Assembly: GCA_021787615.1 (NCBI GenBank)
Contig: JAJYLP010000017.1
Location: 1 to 47,916 of the forward strand
Direction of reading: 5' to 3'
DNA from: Pseudomonadota bacterium
GTDB taxonomy: Bacteria; Pseudomonadota; Gammaproteobacteria; Steroidobacterales; Steroidobacteraceae
DNA: 47,916 bases
The notes beneath the pieces are model-generated. The model searched no databases. It had not been told where the DNA came from and saw only the letters and a program-made list of their open reading frames with translations. Below are positions 46,089-47,916 of this stretch, in pieces (position 1 is the stretch's first letter; each line of letters opens with the position of its first letter). Position numbers and translations under genes: made by a program.

Positions 46089-47916
46089 ATGACCACTCCC
46101 TTCCGAGCCGGCCCGGTGATGCGCGGGCAGGGCGCGCTGTCGAATCCGGCCGGACGTTTCGAGCGGCGGATCACCGAGGCGGTGGACGACGGCTGGTTCC
46201 AAGAGGAAGTCCCGGACAGCGTGCCGCTCGAGATCATGCCGGACCGCGCCCGCAGCATGATCAGCACCAACGATTCGCCGGACATTCCCTTCGAGCAATC
46301 GATCAATCCCTACCGCGGATGCAGCCATGCCTGTCCGTACTGCCTGGCGCCCGACACCCCGATTCTGATGGGCGACGGCAGCGTGCGCCGCCTCGAGCAG
46401 GTGGAGGTGGGGAGCGAGATCTACGGGACGATGCGCCGCGGCGGCCTGCGCCGCTACGTCCGAACGCGGGTGCTCGCCCACTGGAGCGTCATCAAGCCCG
46501 CCTATCGCATTGGCCTCGAGGACGGAACGGAGCTGGTTGCCGGAGGCGATCACCGCTTTCTCACCGAGCGCGGCTGGAAGTTCGTGACCGGGGCGTTGGG
46601 ATCAGGTCCGGTGCAGAGGCCCGGCCTGACCGTTGGCGAGACGCTGATGGGGACGGGGCACTTCGCCCATGGGGTCGAGAAGAGTGCCGACTACCAGCGC
46701 GGGTATCTCGGCGGCATCATCCGCGGCGGCGGTCATTCGGAGGTGCAGGCCCGCAGGGGCGAAGCCGATAGCCGCACGAGCGCTTATGCATTCCAACTGG
46801 CCCGCTGTGACGAGGAGGCGCTCGGCCGCGCGCACGGCTATCTGAGCGAGTTCCTGGCGCCGGCTCGCGAATCCCGCTGCGCCGCGACCGCCGGCGCGCT
46901 CAGGGCCATGTATGCCCCGGCCACCGGGAGCCGCGCGGGCTTCGAGCACATCTGGCGCCTGGTCGCGTGGCCTGCCGCGCCGACGCGGGCCTGGTGCGCG
47001 GGGTTCCTCGCGGGCATCTACGATGCCGGCGGGTCCTGCGCCCATTCGGGGCTGCGCATCGGCAGCACCGACCCGCGGATCATCGAGCGGGCCGGGCAGT
47101 GCCTCGGCGCACTGGGCTTGCGCTTCGCCCTCGAGGAGGCGCTGGTGGGCGGCGGGCCGGTCCACGCCGTGCGTCTGGCCGGCGGGCTGCGCGAGCGCTT
47201 GAGATTTCTCCACACCGTCGATCCGGCGCTGCGCCGCGGGCTCGACATCGAGGAGGAGATCTTGCGCGGCGATGCGCGCCTGCGGGTCGCCTCGATCGAG
47301 CCCGCCGGGGTGATGCGGCTCTACGACATGACCACGGGAAGCGGGGATTTCATCGCCGACGGTGTCGTCAGTCACAACTGCTACGCGCGGCCGAGTCACG
47401 CCTACATGGGCCTCTCGCCGGGGTTGGATTTCGAGACCCGCTTGTTCTACAAGCAGGACGCCGGCCGGCTGCTCGAGCGCGAGCTCGCGCGCCCCGGTTA
47501 CCTCTGCAAGACGATTACGCTCGGATCCAACACCGATCCGTACCAGCCCGTCGAGCGGCGTCTGCGCGTCACGCGCGACATTCTCGAAGTGCTCGCGCGC
47601 TGCCGACACCCGCTCACCATCATCACCAAGAGCGCGCTCGTGCTGCGCGATCTGGATCTGCTCGGCGCACTGGCGCGCGACAACCTGGCGCGGGTGGGTG
47701 TCAGCATCACCACGCTCGATGCCGAGCTCAAGCGAACCATGGAGCCGCAGGCCGCATCGCCCGCGGCCCGGCTGCGTGTGGTGCGCGAGCTGACCGCGGC
47801 GGGGGTCCCCACCGGGGTGCTGGTGGCGCCGGTGATCCCGGCGCTGACCGATCACGAGATGGAGCACATCGTGCAGGCGGCCGCCGAGGCGGGCGCCCGC
47901 TGGGCCGGCTACGTCC
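46089..47916 (+). CDS. PA0069-family radical SAM protein with in-frame intein, 3' truncated by window end
   Basis: The frame is open from the ATG at 46089 to the last base (609 codons, no stop). The N-extein (1-84) has GQGALSNPAGRFE and INPYRGCSHACPY; the C-extein (from 431) continues CYARPSHAYMGLSPGLDFETRLFYKQDA, then LGSNTDPYQPVERRL, ILEVLARCRHPLTIITKSAL and NLARVGVSITTLD. Once joined, they give the radical SAM motif CX3CX2C (Cys78, Cys82, Cys431). The family is related to SplB-type DNA photoproduct lyases; its reaction is not established. Residues 85-430 are an intein. There is no Shine-Dalgarno site; a promoter with a LexA box abuts the ATG, so SOS control and leaderless translation are likely. 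A later ATG (46119) is a less likely start. Confidence 0.9.
   Translation, partial: MTTPFRAGPVMRGQGALSNPAGRFERRITEAVDDGWFQEEVPDSVPLEIMPDRARSMISTNDSPDIPFEQSINPYRGCSHACPYCLAPDTPILMGDGSVRRLEQVEVGSEIYGTMRRGGLRRYVRTRVLAHWSVIKPAYRIGLEDGTELVAGGDHRFLTERGWKFVTGALGSGPVQRPGLTVGETLMGTGHFAHGVEKSADYQRGYLGGIIRGGGHSEVQARRGEADSRTSAYAFQLARCDEEALGRAHGYLSEFLAPARESRCAATAGALRAMYAPATGSRAGFEHIWRLVAWPAAPTRAWCAGFLAGIYDAGGSCAHSGLRIGSTDPRIIERAGQCLGALGLRFALEEALVGGGPVHAVRLAGGLRERLRFLHTVDPALRRGLDIEEEILRGDARLRVASIEPAGVMRLYDMTTGSGDFIADGVVSHNCYARPSHAYMGLSPGLDFETRLFYKQDAGRLLERELARPGYLCKTITLGSNTDPYQPVERRLRVTRDILEVLARCRHPLTIITKSALVLRDLDLLGALARDNLARVGVSITTLDAELKRTMEPQAASPAARLRVVRELTAAGVPTGVLVAPVIPALTDHEMEHIVQAAAEAGARWAGYV
46341..47378 (+). 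mobile_element. 346-residue intein with degenerate LAGLIDADG endonuclease
   Basis: Protein-level mobile element encoded in frame inside the radical SAM gene. Block A is CLAPDTPILMGDG with nucleophile Cys85 (intein Cys1); block B has GGDHRFLT (His155; the usual Thr three places before is Gly152); block F is LYDMTTGSGDFIADG; block G is VVSHN with His429-Asn430, followed by Cys431 (+1). Between them lie two LAGLIDADG-like helices, LGGIIRGGG (207-215) and LAGIYDAGG (307-315). In both, the catalytic acid at position 8 is Gly, so DNA cleavage is probably lost while all splicing nucleophiles remain. GC content resembles the host gene, so the insertion is not recent. Confidence 0.9.

Overview
The window is high-GC chromosomal DNA of a proteobacterium. 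The gene set (TonB-dependent receptor, outer-membrane-type lipoprotein signals, trkA-trkH, mnmG, glnK, ilvA with two ACT-like domains, a LexA box of the CTG-N10-CAG type) fits Gammaproteobacteria, most likely the Xanthomonadales/Nevskiales/Steroidobacterales side. The genus cannot be fixed from this sequence. The 3' end of the window cuts through a gene. No rRNA, tRNA, CRISPR array, transposase or phage gene was seen.

Region 1 (151-21905) is a maltodextrin/alpha-glucan utilisation locus. A MalA-like TonB-dependent receptor is followed by two convergent flavin-dependent (tryptophan-type) halogenases. After a 644-bp gene-free gap comes a same-strand run: an exported GH31 alpha-glucosidase, four tandem GH13 alpha-glucanase paralogues (two with an ordinary signal peptide, two lipoproteins), an (alpha/alpha)6-barrel glycosidase and an SLC45/MalY-like MFS sugar transporter. 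The implied flow is uptake of oligosaccharides through the outer membrane, stepwise hydrolysis in the periplasm and import of maltose or glucose by the MFS protein. No regulator or sugar kinase of the pathway lies in the window. Large perfect hairpins sit between several of these genes.

Region 2 (21954-46000) is mostly housekeeping: gloB, uvrD, trkA-trkH; a minus-strand mnmG-pyrF-oppA run; an S33-type hydrolase with an ABC exporter pair, a SIMPL protein and a CBS protein; ilvA with a catalytically degenerate alpha/beta-hydrolase; a two-domain VOC protein with a histone H1-like basic tail; a thioesterase and gloA behind the large subunit of acetohydroxyacid synthase, whose small subunit ilvH is divergently transcribed; glnK; and a ferredoxin-reductase-like flavoprotein.

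Region 3 (46066-47916) holds the most unusual object: a PA0069-type radical SAM gene, open at the window end, interrupted by a 346-residue intein. The intein lies exactly before the third cysteine of the CX3CX2C iron-sulfur motif, so only splicing can assemble the cluster site. The extein cysteine at -3 could form a disulfide with intein Cys1 (redox trap). The LAGLIDADG motifs have lost their catalytic acids. The gene starts 7 bp after a perfect CTG-N10-CAG LexA box that overlaps a leaderless-type promoter. Together this suggests an SOS-induced radical SAM enzyme whose activation also depends on protein splicing.
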